IMG/VR virus record: IMGVR_UViG_3300047440_000822
Coordinates: 1-29,296 of that record
Source: a virus
Direction: 5' to 3' (one strand)
DNA length: 29,296 nucleotides
A program made the position numbers and the translations under genes. The notes under the pieces were generated by a model. The model saw only the letters and a program-made list of their open reading frames with translations. It did no database searches and was not told the origin of the DNA. Each line of letters begins with the position of its first letter. The first letter of the stretch is position 1. This document shows positions 12,342 through 18,705 of this stretch, piece by piece.

Positions 12342-13956
12342 GAATCTCCCGCCGGTCTCGCTCGCGGACCAGTTCCGCGCGCTGACGGCGGAGGAGCGGC
12401 AGCGCCGCCTCTCGCTGCTCTCCGACGCGGAGGCGCAGGCCCTCTACTACGACTGGAAGTTCTGGGCGCGGCCGGCGCAGCTCACGCCCGCCGGCGAGTG
12501 GTACGCGTGGCTCGTGATGGCGGGGCGCGGCTTCGGCAAGACGCGGGTCGGCGCGGAGACGGTGCGGGAGTGGGTGCGGGACTTCGCGATCGTGAACCTC
12601 ATCGGCCCGACGGTCGACGACGCGCGCGACGTGATGATCGAGGGCGAGTCGGGGATCCTCGCGATCTGCCCGCCGGACGAGCGGCCCGAGTACAAGAAGT
12701 CCTCGCGGCAGCTCGCGTGGCCGAACGGCGCGAAGAGCCTGATTTTCACCGCGGACGAGCCCGAGCGCCTGCGCGGCAAGCAGCACGAGAAGCTGTGGTG
12801 CGACGAGGTCGGCGCGTGGCGCTACCAGGAGTCGTGGGACCAGGCGATGTTCGGGCTGCGGCTCGGCGCCAGGCCCCAGGCCGTCGTCACGACGACGCCG
12901 AAGCCGCTGCAGCTGATCCGCGACCTCATCAAGGACAAGTCGACCTTCATCACCCGGGGCTCGACCTACGAGAACCGCGCGAACCTCGCGCCGGCCTTCT
13001 TCGCGAAGATCATTACGAAGTACGAGGGCACGCGGCTCGGCCGGCAGGAGCTGAACGCGGAGCTGCTCGCCGACAACCCCGGCGCGCTGTGGCAGCGAAG
13101 CCAGATCGACAAGTGCCGCGTCGTCCGGCTTCCGCTCGACGTGGAGCGCAGCGTGTACGCGCTCGACCCGGCGACGACCTCGACCGAGGAGTCCGACGAG
13201 TGGGGCATCATTGGCGCGGCGCGCGACAAGCAGAACCCCCCGCACTTCTACATCTTCGACGACCGCTCCGAGATTCTCACCCCCGACGCGGCGTGCAAGC
13301 GCGCGGTCGCGGGCTACCACCTCAACAAGTCCGACCGCATCGTCGGCGAGGCGAACAACGGCGGCGACATGATCGAGGCGCTTCTGCGGCACGTGGACCT
13401 GAACGTGAGCTACCGGAAGGTGACGGCCTCGCGCGGTAAGGTCGTGCGGGCCGAGCCGATCGCGGCGCTGTACGAGCAGGGGCGGGTGCACCACGTCGGG
13501 ATGTTCGCCGCGCTGGAAGACCAGATGTGCGACTACAACCCGGCGACGGTGCAGAAAAGCCCGGATCGAATGGACGCGGCGGTGTGGGCGCTGACCGAGC
13601 TCAGCGAGGGAATGTACACGCTGGGGGTCTTGGAGTACGCGAAGCAGGGCGGGCCGGACGCGGAGACGGGTGCCGCCGCGAAGGCGAACGGAGCGAAGCC
13701 GCCGGACCCCCGCGGCTCGGTGCCCATCACCGCGCCGGAGTCCTCCGGAAAAGTCTGCCCGGCCTGCGGGTCGGGTCTCATAAACCCGATCGCGGGCGGC
13801 CAGCTGCGCTGCAACGCCTGCGCGCACCAGTTCGGCGACGCGGTGGTCGCGGTGCCGGCGGGGCCGGGGCGCGCGAACGGGAACGCGGGGCACGGCGCGA
13901 ACGGGCACGGCGCGTTGAGCCCGGCGAGCGGGCGGAAGTTCGGGGACCCGCGATGA
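12313..13956 (+). CDS. terL: Terminase large subunit
   Basis: This 547-residue packaging motor has an N-terminal ATPase and a C-terminal RNase H-like nuclease. Walker A is AGRGFGKT (K76); Walker B is LWCDEVG (D164, E165), followed by the coupling motif TTTPKP. Nuclease acidic motifs are ALDPATT (D285), GEANNGGD (E346, D352) and SPDRMDAAVWALTEL (D418, D421). It translocates DNA into the prohead at the portal and cuts concatemers. GTG 12313 has TGGAGGAAGTGC upstream. Unusually, the C-terminus extends past the nuclease into a CPACGSG (C482, C485) and CNACAH (C500, C503) zinc ribbon and a Gly/Asn/His-rich tail, which most large terminases lack. Confidence 0.95.
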   Translation: MASCSPSLVENLPPVSLADQFRALTAEERQRRLSLLSDAEAQALYYDWKFWARPAQLTPAGEWYAWLVMAGRGFGKTRVGAETVREWVRDFAIVNLIGPTVDDARDVMIEGESGILAICPPDERPEYKKSSRQLAWPNGAKSLIFTADEPERLRGKQHEKLWCDEVGAWRYQESWDQAMFGLRLGARPQAVVTTTPKPLQLIRDLIKDKSTFITRGSTYENRANLAPAFFAKIITKYEGTRLGRQELNAELLADNPGALWQRSQIDKCRVVRLPLDVERSVYALDPATTSTEESDEWGIIGAARDKQNPPHFYIFDDRSEILTPDAACKRAVAGYHLNKSDRIVGEANNGGDMIEALLRHVDLNVSYRKVTASRGKVVRAEPIAALYEQGRVHHVGMFAALEDQMCDYNPATVQKSPDRMDAAVWALTELSEGMYTLGVLEYAKQGGPDAETGAAAKANGAKPPDPRGSVPITAPESSGKVCPACGSGLINPIAGGQLRCNACAHQFGDAVVAVPAGPGRANGNAGHGANGHGALSPASGRKFGDPR

Positions 13957-14039
13957 GGGCCTACCTCGTCCTCGCGCTGCCGTGCCTGCTGTTCGTCCTC
14001 GTGGTGTGGCGCGTCGCGCGGTCGCGGAGGGTCTCGTGA
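13953..14039 (+). CDS. Tiny membrane peptide, 28 aa
   Basis: ATG 13953 overlaps the terminase stop (ATGA) and the frame ends at TGA 14037-14039 in a GTGA overlap with the next gene. The product is one hydrophobic helix (LVLALPCLLFVLVVW) with arginines after it, so it would insert as a single pass. Both junctions match the translational coupling used across the window, which is the main reason to call it. Confidence 0.45.
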   Translation: MRAYLVLALPCLLFVLVVWRVARSRRVS

Positions 14040-14377
14040 ACCTCGGGCCGGGCGGCCTCTATCTCAAGCCCGAGGGCTTCGCCTTCTGGCAGAGGCTCGG
14101 TGAGGTGAAGGACGTGGAGTTCCACGCGCCGGCCAACAAGGTGATGGCGCGCTACAACCCGATCGTCCTGCGCGAGACCGAGGAGCTCTCGGTCATCGAG
14201 CAGCTGAGGATGTACTGCGAGCACTACGGGCCGCTGAAGATTCAGTTCAACGCGTACGTCGCGCCGGGCCAGGTGTGGTTCAACGAGGGTGTCTTCATCA
14301 TGAACGAGGCCTGGGCCAAGGCGCAGTTCTCGACGTTCGACGCGGCGCTGCTGAAGAGCATGGGGGTGAAGCCGTGA
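14036..14377 (+). CDS. Unknown 113-aa protein
   Basis: It starts at GTG 14036 (GTGA overlap). It is a mixed alpha/beta product: LYLKPEGFAFWQRLGEV, a VEFHAPANKVMARY strand pair, and a C-terminal FIMNEAWAKAQFSTFDAALL helix. It lies between terminase and sigma-like factor. No family is recognised. Confidence 0.6.
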   Translation: MNLGPGGLYLKPEGFAFWQRLGEVKDVEFHAPANKVMARYNPIVLRETEELSVIEQLRMYCEHYGPLKIQFNAYVAPGQVWFNEGVFIMNEAWAKAQFSTFDAALLKSMGVKP

Positions 14378-14523
14378 CCAGGCGCTCCGCGTGCGGTCAT
14401 CGTTCGTCGAAGTTCATCGGCGGCGAATGCCTGTCGTGCGGTCGCGCGGTGAAATTCGAGATTGTCATTCTTATAGTTATGATTCTGATGGGAATCTTCC
14501 ATGGAAGGCTGGGCGGCCTGTGA
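14374..14523 (+). CDS. Small Cys knuckle plus membrane helix protein, 49 aa
   Basis: It starts at GTG 14374 (GTGA overlap) and ends in a GTGA overlap with the sigma-like gene. An N-terminal CGHRSSKFIGGECLSCG (C-x-H...C-x-x-C) zinc knuckle is followed by a hydrophobic helix (FEIVILIVMILMGIF). This knuckle-plus-anchor layout recurs at 17731. No family is recognised. Confidence 0.5.
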   Translation: MTRRSACGHRSSKFIGGECLSCGRAVKFEIVILIVMILMGIFHGRLGGL

Positions 14524-15032
14524 CGGATTTCGCCGAGCGGCTCGACGCCCTCCGCCCGCGGCTGCGGAACACGCTGCGGCGCCATGGGTGCCGCGACTAC
14601 TTCCTCGACGACGCGGTGCAGCAGGGGGTCATGCAGGCGTGGCGCCGGCGCGGCACGTTCCGCGGCGAGGCGGCGCTCGCGACTTGGGCGACCCGCGTGA
14701 CGCTGAACGAGTTCTTCATGATGGCGCGCGGGAGCAAGATGAGCCGCAACACGCGGAACATGAACGAGGCGGACGAGCTCCGGGCGGCGAGCGAGCCGGA
14801 CCCGGCGCCGTCGCCGCTCGACCTGGCCGTCGCCGGCGAGGCGCGCCGCCGCCTGGTGCGCGCGATCGCGCGGCTGCCGCTCGGGCAGCGGTCGATCCTG
14901 GCGCGTCAGCTGCTGGTCGACGAGACGTACAAGGAGCTCGCGGCGAGCTTCGGCACGACCGAGTCGAACATGAAGAGCCAGGCGTTCAAGGGGCGCGCGA
15001 AGGTGCGCCGGATGCTGGAGGCACGGGCGTGA
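14520..15032 (+). CDS. Sigma-70-like RNA polymerase sigma factor (ECF-type)
   Basis: This 170-residue protein has the two-domain layout of small sigma factors. Region 2 is seen in YFLDDAVQQGVMQAWRRRGT, then ALATWATRVTLNEFFMMAR (about residues 27-77). Region 4 covers LVRAIARLPLGQRSIL, ELAASFGTTESNMKSQAFKG and RAKVRRML (about 119-166), a helix-turn-helix with the usual S-x-x-x-K-S/R recognition helix. It would direct host RNA polymerase to its own promoters, perhaps the phage late genes. GTG 14520 is in a GTGA overlap. A sigma-like gene between terminase and portal suggests a late transcription switch; the target promoters are not identifiable by eye. Confidence 0.82.
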   Translation: MTDFAERLDALRPRLRNTLRRHGCRDYFLDDAVQQGVMQAWRRRGTFRGEAALATWATRVTLNEFFMMARGSKMSRNTRNMNEADELRAASEPDPAPSPLDLAVAGEARRRLVRAIARLPLGQRSILARQLLVDETYKELAASFGTTESNMKSQAFKGRAKVRRMLEARA

Positions 15033-15289
15033 GGAACTTGACGTTCCAGTCCGGCGACTGCGGGTATCCGGGTCCGCTAAGTCCCGCGCTCGAGCGATCG
15101 GAGCGAGACCGCTTCAGAATACTGGAAGCGCGCGTCCTGCTGTTCGCGGCGCGCAACCGCATATCGCCCGGCGAGACTACCTTGGTGCAGGTGATGACCG
15201 GGTCCGGGCCGAAGCTTTTCCCGCAGTGGCGGCCGGCGGTGGAGTCGATCATGTCCCTGAACATCGACCTGTCGAAGGAGATAAATTGA
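15029..15289 (+). CDS. Unknown 86-aa protein
   Basis: It starts at GTG 15029, overlapping the sigma gene stop (GTGA). The product begins MRNLTFQSGDCGYPGPLSPA and continues with a helical ERDRFRILEARVLLFAARN segment. Its stop overlaps a TTG start (TTGA). Being directly coupled to a sigma-like gene, it could be its partner or anti-sigma, but no motif supports this. Confidence 0.55.
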   Translation: MRNLTFQSGDCGYPGPLSPALERSERDRFRILEARVLLFAARNRISPGETTLVQVMTGSGPKLFPQWRPAVESIMSLNIDLSKEIN

Positions 15290-15483
15290 GGCGGATCGAG
15301 ATCAGGACGGCCGACGCCGCGTGGCTGGCCGAGGTCGTGGTGAGGGAGATCCCCCGCGTCGGGGAGGTCGTCTTGCTCGCGGACCCGGAGCGGACGTTCA
15401 AGGTGATCGGGGTACGGCACGACCTGCGGCAGAACGCGGTGGGAAACCACCTGGTCACGGTGCTGGCGGAGGAGGCGAAGTGA
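15286..15483 (+). CDS. Small beta-rich protein, 65 aa, TTG start
   Basis: TTG 15286 is preceded by AAGGAGATAAA and overlaps the upstream stop (TTGA). The product alternates short strands: IEIRTADAAWLAEVVV, GEVVLLADPERTFKVIGV, HLVTVLAEE. This resembles a small SH3-like or beta-barrel domain, a shape common in phage accessory proteins. The family is not recognised. Confidence 0.55.
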   Translation: MRRIEIRTADAAWLAEVVVREIPRVGEVVLLADPERTFKVIGVRHDLRQNAVGNHLVTVLAEEAK

Positions 15484-15734
15484 AACGACGAAGCTTCATC
15501 TCATCGGTGCTCGCGTCGATCGCGGCTGTGCCATTCCTGCGCGCGGAGAAAGCGCTCGCATTCGCGGCGCCGCGGAAGATGAACATGATGCTGGTCGGAA
15601 CCGGCTCCGTGTACGGCGTCTCGCCGTTCGCGGCCGCGAACCAAAAAATACGGCTCGCGCTCGCGCGTCAAAATTTTCAACTGAAGTATTACTGCGAAGG
15701 GGCTGTTCCTGGAGCTAAGGAGGCAACCGCGTGA
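15480..15734 (+). CDS. Putative exported protein with twin-arginine-like leader, 84 aa
   Basis: It starts at GTG 15480 (GTGA overlap). The N-terminus KRRSFISSVLASIAAVPFL has a twin-arginine motif (R-R-S-F-I), a hydrophobic core and an A-x-A-like site before mature residues, the layout of a Tat signal peptide. The mature part is short and contains MNMMLVGTGSVYGVSPFAAA. The next gene has a clearly similar leader. Tat-type leaders are rare in phages; the mature function is unknown. Confidence 0.6.
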   Translation: MKRRSFISSVLASIAAVPFLRAEKALAFAAPRKMNMMLVGTGSVYGVSPFAAANQKIRLALARQNFQLKYYCEGAVPGAKEATA

Positions 15735-16195
15735 GGCGTCGCTCTTTCATCTCGGCCCTGGTTGTCGCGGTCGCGTCGCTCGCGTTCCTGAAGGCGGAGA
15801 CCGCGGCGGGGCTGCTGGAAGGGCCGGCGGACGAGAACGAGCTGACGATCAGCTACGCCTACGAGATCGGTCGCGGCGGGTTCCTGGACGAGCCGTTCGT
15901 CGTCACGGTGAACGGCGAGGCGATGAAGTACGGCGAGGACTTCACCGTGAAGGACGGAACGTTCACGTTCAACATTCCGCGCGACGTCAGGCGGGTGAAC
16001 GCGAACGGGGCGGTCTCCGGAAGGAGCGGGTCCTCCATAAAGGTGACCGATTCGCGCGGCCTCGCGCCGCTGGACCAGGCCGAGGTCTCCGATTCGAACC
16101 GGACGCGCTGGGTCGACGCGCGGCCACGGCGGTCTTTGGAGGAGCGTTACGCGGGACGGTATCCGACTCCGAAGTTCGGGGAGAAACAGGCGTGA
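15731..16195 (+). CDS. Putative exported protein with twin-arginine-like leader, 154 aa
   Basis: It starts at GTG 15731 (GTGA overlap), with leader RRRSFISALVVAVASLAFLK, matching the preceding gene's leader at R-R-S-F-I-S and the hydrophobic core. The mature part has a beta-sandwich look: NELTISYAYEIGRGGF, PFVVTVNGEAMKYGEDFTV, GTFTFNIPRDV. It resembles short tail-fibre or adhesin-like repeats ('V-x-V-N-G-x-x...Y-G-x-D-F-T-V'), then a basic tail. It may be exported, or the leader may be a virion targeting segment. Confidence 0.6.
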   Translation: MRRRSFISALVVAVASLAFLKAETAAGLLEGPADENELTISYAYEIGRGGFLDEPFVVTVNGEAMKYGEDFTVKDGTFTFNIPRDVRRVNANGAVSGRSGSSIKVTDSRGLAPLDQAEVSDSNRTRWVDARPRRSLEERYAGRYPTPKFGEKQA

Positions 16196-16338
16196 CGGTA
16201 CGCTTCACCTTCGAGAGCGCATTCGCCTGCCGCCAGAGCCTCTGGCTCCTGCGCGCGCTCGCCGCGATCGGGCACGAGGCGAGGCTGAACGCGTGGAGCC
16301 GGTCGTTCATGTTCGAGACCGGCTGGAGGATGTTTTGA
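16192..16338 (+). CDS. Unknown 48-aa protein
   Basis: It starts at GTG 16192 (GTGA overlap) and ends at TGA 16336-16338, overlapping the TTG of the next gene. The product (MTVRFTFESAFACRQSLWLL start) looks like a short strand followed by helices and has G/C-rich third codon positions. No family is recognised. Confidence 0.5.
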   Translation: MTVRFTFESAFACRQSLWLLRALAAIGHEARLNAWSRSFMFETGWRMF

Positions 16339-16997
16339 TCTTCAAGACCCCCTATGACTTCGCGAAGGAGCTCGCCGGCCGCGAGTCGCCGCACTCGTTC
16401 GACATGGACAAGGAGAAGGCCGCGGCGGCGCTGCGGGCGCTCGCCGGCCGGATCGAGAAGGACGAAGTCACGCTGCAGGCCGGCGGCGTCTACCGCCAGT
16501 CGAAGGTCGGCGAGTTCAGCATGACGGCGCTCCTGGTCGAGTACAGCGAGCGCGGGGAGGCGGTCGTCGCGCTGCACGGGCCGGGCGACAGCCTGCCGGT
16601 GGCGGTGGCGGTGGCGATCCCGGGCAGCGTGGTCGAGAATGCGACCTGCGAATACGATTTGGACGGAAGCCCCTGCGCCGCTGGGATCATCCCGTCGAAG
16701 GATTCCTACACCGGTTGGGAACACAAGAGCAAGGCCGCGTGGGGACACTTCGCCACGGACAAGAAGATCTCCGGCGACCAGTCGGGCCAGTTCCTGCCGT
16801 GTTCCGTTTGCCTGCGCGAGCCCGACGCCAACGAGGATCACTTCAAGATCGCGGGGCACAAGTACCAGGCGCTGATCGCGTTTGGGTCCCCGATCGATCG
16901 CCGCTGCCTGGTCCCCTGCGCCGCGTGCGGCAAGACGACATTAAACCCGTGGTGTCCGACACACGTCGTCACCTACGAGAACGGAAGCCGAGTTTGA
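16335..16997 (+). CDS. Unknown 220-aa protein with two zinc knuckles
   Basis: TTG 16335 is preceded by TGGAGGATG and overlaps the upstream stop; a GTG at 16293 would add 14 residues. The N-terminal 90 residues form an alpha/beta region (KEKAAAALRALAGRIEKDEV, then FSMTALLVEYSERGEAVVAL). The C-terminal half contains C-S-V-C near residue 158, nearby His residues, and a CAACGKTTLNPWCPTH motif, two likely zinc sites. No catalytic motif or family is recognised. Confidence 0.6.
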   Translation: MIFKTPYDFAKELAGRESPHSFDMDKEKAAAALRALAGRIEKDEVTLQAGGVYRQSKVGEFSMTALLVEYSERGEAVVALHGPGDSLPVAVAVAIPGSVVENATCEYDLDGSPCAAGIIPSKDSYTGWEHKSKAAWGHFATDKKISGDQSGQFLPCSVCLREPDANEDHFKIAGHKYQALIAFGSPIDRRCLVPCAACGKTTLNPWCPTHVVTYENGSRV

Positions 16998-17734
16998 GCG
17001 CCTCCCCCCAGCCCGTCGTCCGCAAGCCGCACGTGGCGCAGCGCCGCGACGTGCGCGCGCGGCTCGAGCGCGACGCGGTCCGCGTCGCGGAGGCGGACGC
17101 AAGCCGGCCCTGTTCCCGCGACGGCTGCGCGTCGACCATGCTCGTCTGCCCGACGATGTGGCCCATCGCGGTGGTCGCCGTCGTCTGCTTCGCCTGCGGC
17201 CGGGTGCGGGAGTACAAGGCGGCGCCGATGATCCTTTCGCCGCTCGAGGCGGCGCGGATGTACAAGAACCGCGGATTCGTCACGAAGCGCGGCGTGTCGC
17301 ACGACGCGGACACGAAGACGTGCCCGGCGTCGGACCTCGAGACGCTGGTCGAGCTGATCGTGATGGGGCGAGACGCGGGGATGAACCCGCGCGAGATCGC
17401 CGACTCGACCGGCACGACGATCCACTACGTTGACAACATCCTGCAGCTCGTCGGCGAGAACGCGAAATGCCTGGTCGCGGCGAAGGAAGAAGAAAAAGCG
17501 CCGAGGGCGAAGCGGGACCTGTCGCGCCGCCCCGAGCTCGCGGGCGCGGGGCTGACGCCCCGCGAGGGAGAGGTCCTGGCGCTGGTGACGAAGAAACTGT
17601 CCAACGCGGCGATCGCCGAGCGGCTGTTCATCTCGCCGTTCACCGTGCGCCACCACGTGGGGCGCCTGCTCGCGAAGCTGCGGGCGGGCTCGCGCCGCGA
17701 GTTGTGGGCGCCGCGTGCGGAGGTCGTGCAGTGA
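16994..17734 (+). CDS. LuxR/GerE-type HTH transcriptional regulator
   Basis: TTG 16994 overlaps the upstream stop (TTGA), giving 246 residues. The C-terminal domain is a GerE-like helix-turn-helix: LTPREGEVLALVTKKLSNAA (from L187), IAERLFISPFTVRHHVGRLL, then KLRAGSRREL, matching the L-T-x-R-E...V-L...G-x-S-N/K-x-x-I-A...S-x-x-T-V-x-x-H-x pattern. A middle segment (from M130: NPREIADSTGTTIHYVDNIL) looks like a second HTH. The N-terminus has cysteines in CSRDGC...CPTM...CFACG, a possible zinc-sensing module. No response-regulator receiver or autoinducer domain is seen. It probably regulates phage transcription, with the sigma-like factor 2 kb upstream. Confidence 0.8.
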   Translation: MSASPQPVVRKPHVAQRRDVRARLERDAVRVAEADASRPCSRDGCASTMLVCPTMWPIAVVAVVCFACGRVREYKAAPMILSPLEAARMYKNRGFVTKRGVSHDADTKTCPASDLETLVELIVMGRDAGMNPREIADSTGTTIHYVDNILQLVGENAKCLVAAKEEEKAPRAKRDLSRRPELAGAGLTPREGEVLALVTKKLSNAAIAERLFISPFTVRHHVGRLLAKLRAGSRRELWAPRAEVVQ

Positions 17735-18069
17735 CCCCTTGGCTCGTCATCTTCGCGATCGCGGCGGTCTGCGGCTTCGCCGGCTGGGTGTTTAGCCCGG
17801 CGCGTCCGGCGGCGGTGAGGATCCCGAAGCGCGATCCGAACGCCCCGTGCCCGGTGTGCGGCGACACGAACGGCCGGCTCCTGGCGGTGGCGGAGAAAAC
17901 GAACGACGCGAAGTCGAAGGTGCTGCTGCAGCGGGAGTGCCAGTCTTGCGGTGCGCGGTCGTACGAGCTCCCGGTCGTGAGGGATCTCACGGTCGAGAAG
18001 GCCTGGCCGGCCCGCGCGGACTTCCGGAGCAGCCTGACGAACGTCACGCCGCTGCGGAGGAAGGCTTGA
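17731..18069 (+). CDS. Membrane-anchored zinc-ribbon protein, 112 aa
   Basis: It starts at GTG 17731 (GTGA overlap). A hydrophobic N-terminal helix (WLVIFAIAAVCGFAGWVF) anchors the protein; the rest carries CPVCGD (near residue 40) and CQSCGAR (near 71), a two-knuckle zinc ribbon, and a basic C-terminus. It repeats the knuckle-plus-anchor theme of the 14374 gene, in reversed order. Function is unknown. Confidence 0.6.
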   Translation: MTPWLVIFAIAAVCGFAGWVFSPARPAAVRIPKRDPNAPCPVCGDTNGRLLAVAEKTNDAKSKVLLQRECQSCGARSYELPVVRDLTVEKAWPARADFRSSLTNVTPLRRKA

Positions 18070-18137
18070 CCTGGGTCGTCGTCTTAGGATTTTTGTTGAA
18101 CTACGCTCTGCAAATCTCGCTCCACAGGAGAACGCTC

Positions 18138-18437
18138 ATGACAGTCAAGGACAATCTGGACGCGATCGTCGCGCAGCTGAAGCAGAAGCTCCAGGACGCG
18201 CAGGACGCGGCGAAGGCGAACGCGGACGCGGTCACCGCCGAGCTCGGCCGCGTCAACGACACGATCGCGGCGCTGAAGACGGCGCAGCAGGGCGGCTCGG
18301 TCTCCGACGCCGACCTGCAGGCGGCGATCGACTCGCTCTCCCCGGTGGCGGACGGGCTGGGCGCGGTGGTGACGAACCTCGGCGCGACGACCGCGGCCGC
18401 GGCGGCGGAAGACCCGGCTCCCACGCCGGGCGCCTAG
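18138..18437 (+). CDS. Small coiled-coil protein, 99 aa
   Basis: ATG 18138 has a strong ribosome site (CACAGGAGAACGC). The product is a long Ala/Gln/Asp-rich amphipathic helix (DNLDAIVAQLKQKLQDAQDA, then ELGRVNDTIAALKTAQ) ending in a flexible Ala/Pro tail, typical of small phage structural or chaperone-like coiled coils. The frame stays open upstream to a TTG at 18066 that overlaps the previous stop (TTGA) and would add a hydrophobic segment (TWVVVLGFLLNYALQI); both starts may be used. Confidence 0.6.
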   Translation: MTVKDNLDAIVAQLKQKLQDAQDAAKANADAVTAELGRVNDTIAALKTAQQGGSVSDADLQAAIDSLSPVADGLGAVVTNLGATTAAAAAEDPAPTPGA

Positions 18438-18455
18438 ACAGACTTTCAACCGAGA

Positions 18456-18481
18456 GCGAGACGGCCTGTCACGCGTCTCGC
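18456..18481 (+). terminator. 8-bp stem-loop between coiled-coil gene and next gene
   Basis: GCGAGACG (18456-18463) pairs perfectly with CGTCTCGC (18474-18481) around a 10-nt loop, followed by the pyrimidine-rich CTCAATCTTCTCC. There is no run of four or more T, so it is at best a weak terminator; an mRNA-stabilising or processing hairpin is the alternative. Confidence 0.35.
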
Positions 18482-18513
18482 CTCAATCTTCTCCTCATGA
18501 AAGGACTTGCGCG

Positions 18514-18693
18514 ATGAGCGGAAACGACGCGAGGCTGCTGCACTCGACCGGGGTGGACGACGCGAGCCAGTTCGAGAAGGCGCCGGAGACGGTCGAGGAG
18601 TTTCTGGAGAAGTACTCGGAGGACATTCCGAAGGAAGCTTTGGAGAAAGAGACAAAAACTAAATTGTCCGCCCAGCCCGCGGGGAAAGCGTAG
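18514..18693 (+). CDS. Small acidic protein before the portal gene, 59 aa
   Basis: ATG 18514 is preceded by AAAGGACTTGCGCG. The product (MSGNDARLLHSTGVDDASQF start) is acidic in the middle (VEEFLEKYSEDIPKEALE) and ends in a Lys/Ala tail, with TAG at 18691. Interestingly it contains KYSEDIPKE, which resembles the start of the repeated KYSEDE motif of the head proteins but lacks the RDEQGRW part. No family is recognised. Confidence 0.55.
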   Translation: MSGNDARLLHSTGVDDASQFEKAPETVEEFLEKYSEDIPKEALEKETKTKLSAQPAGKA

Positions 18694-18705
18694 CGACCTA
18701 AAAAC

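Noticed and set aside
12289-13908. A 539-codon minus-strand frame opposite the large terminase
   Set aside because: No motif and shadow-like composition; the terminase motifs on the + strand are complete.
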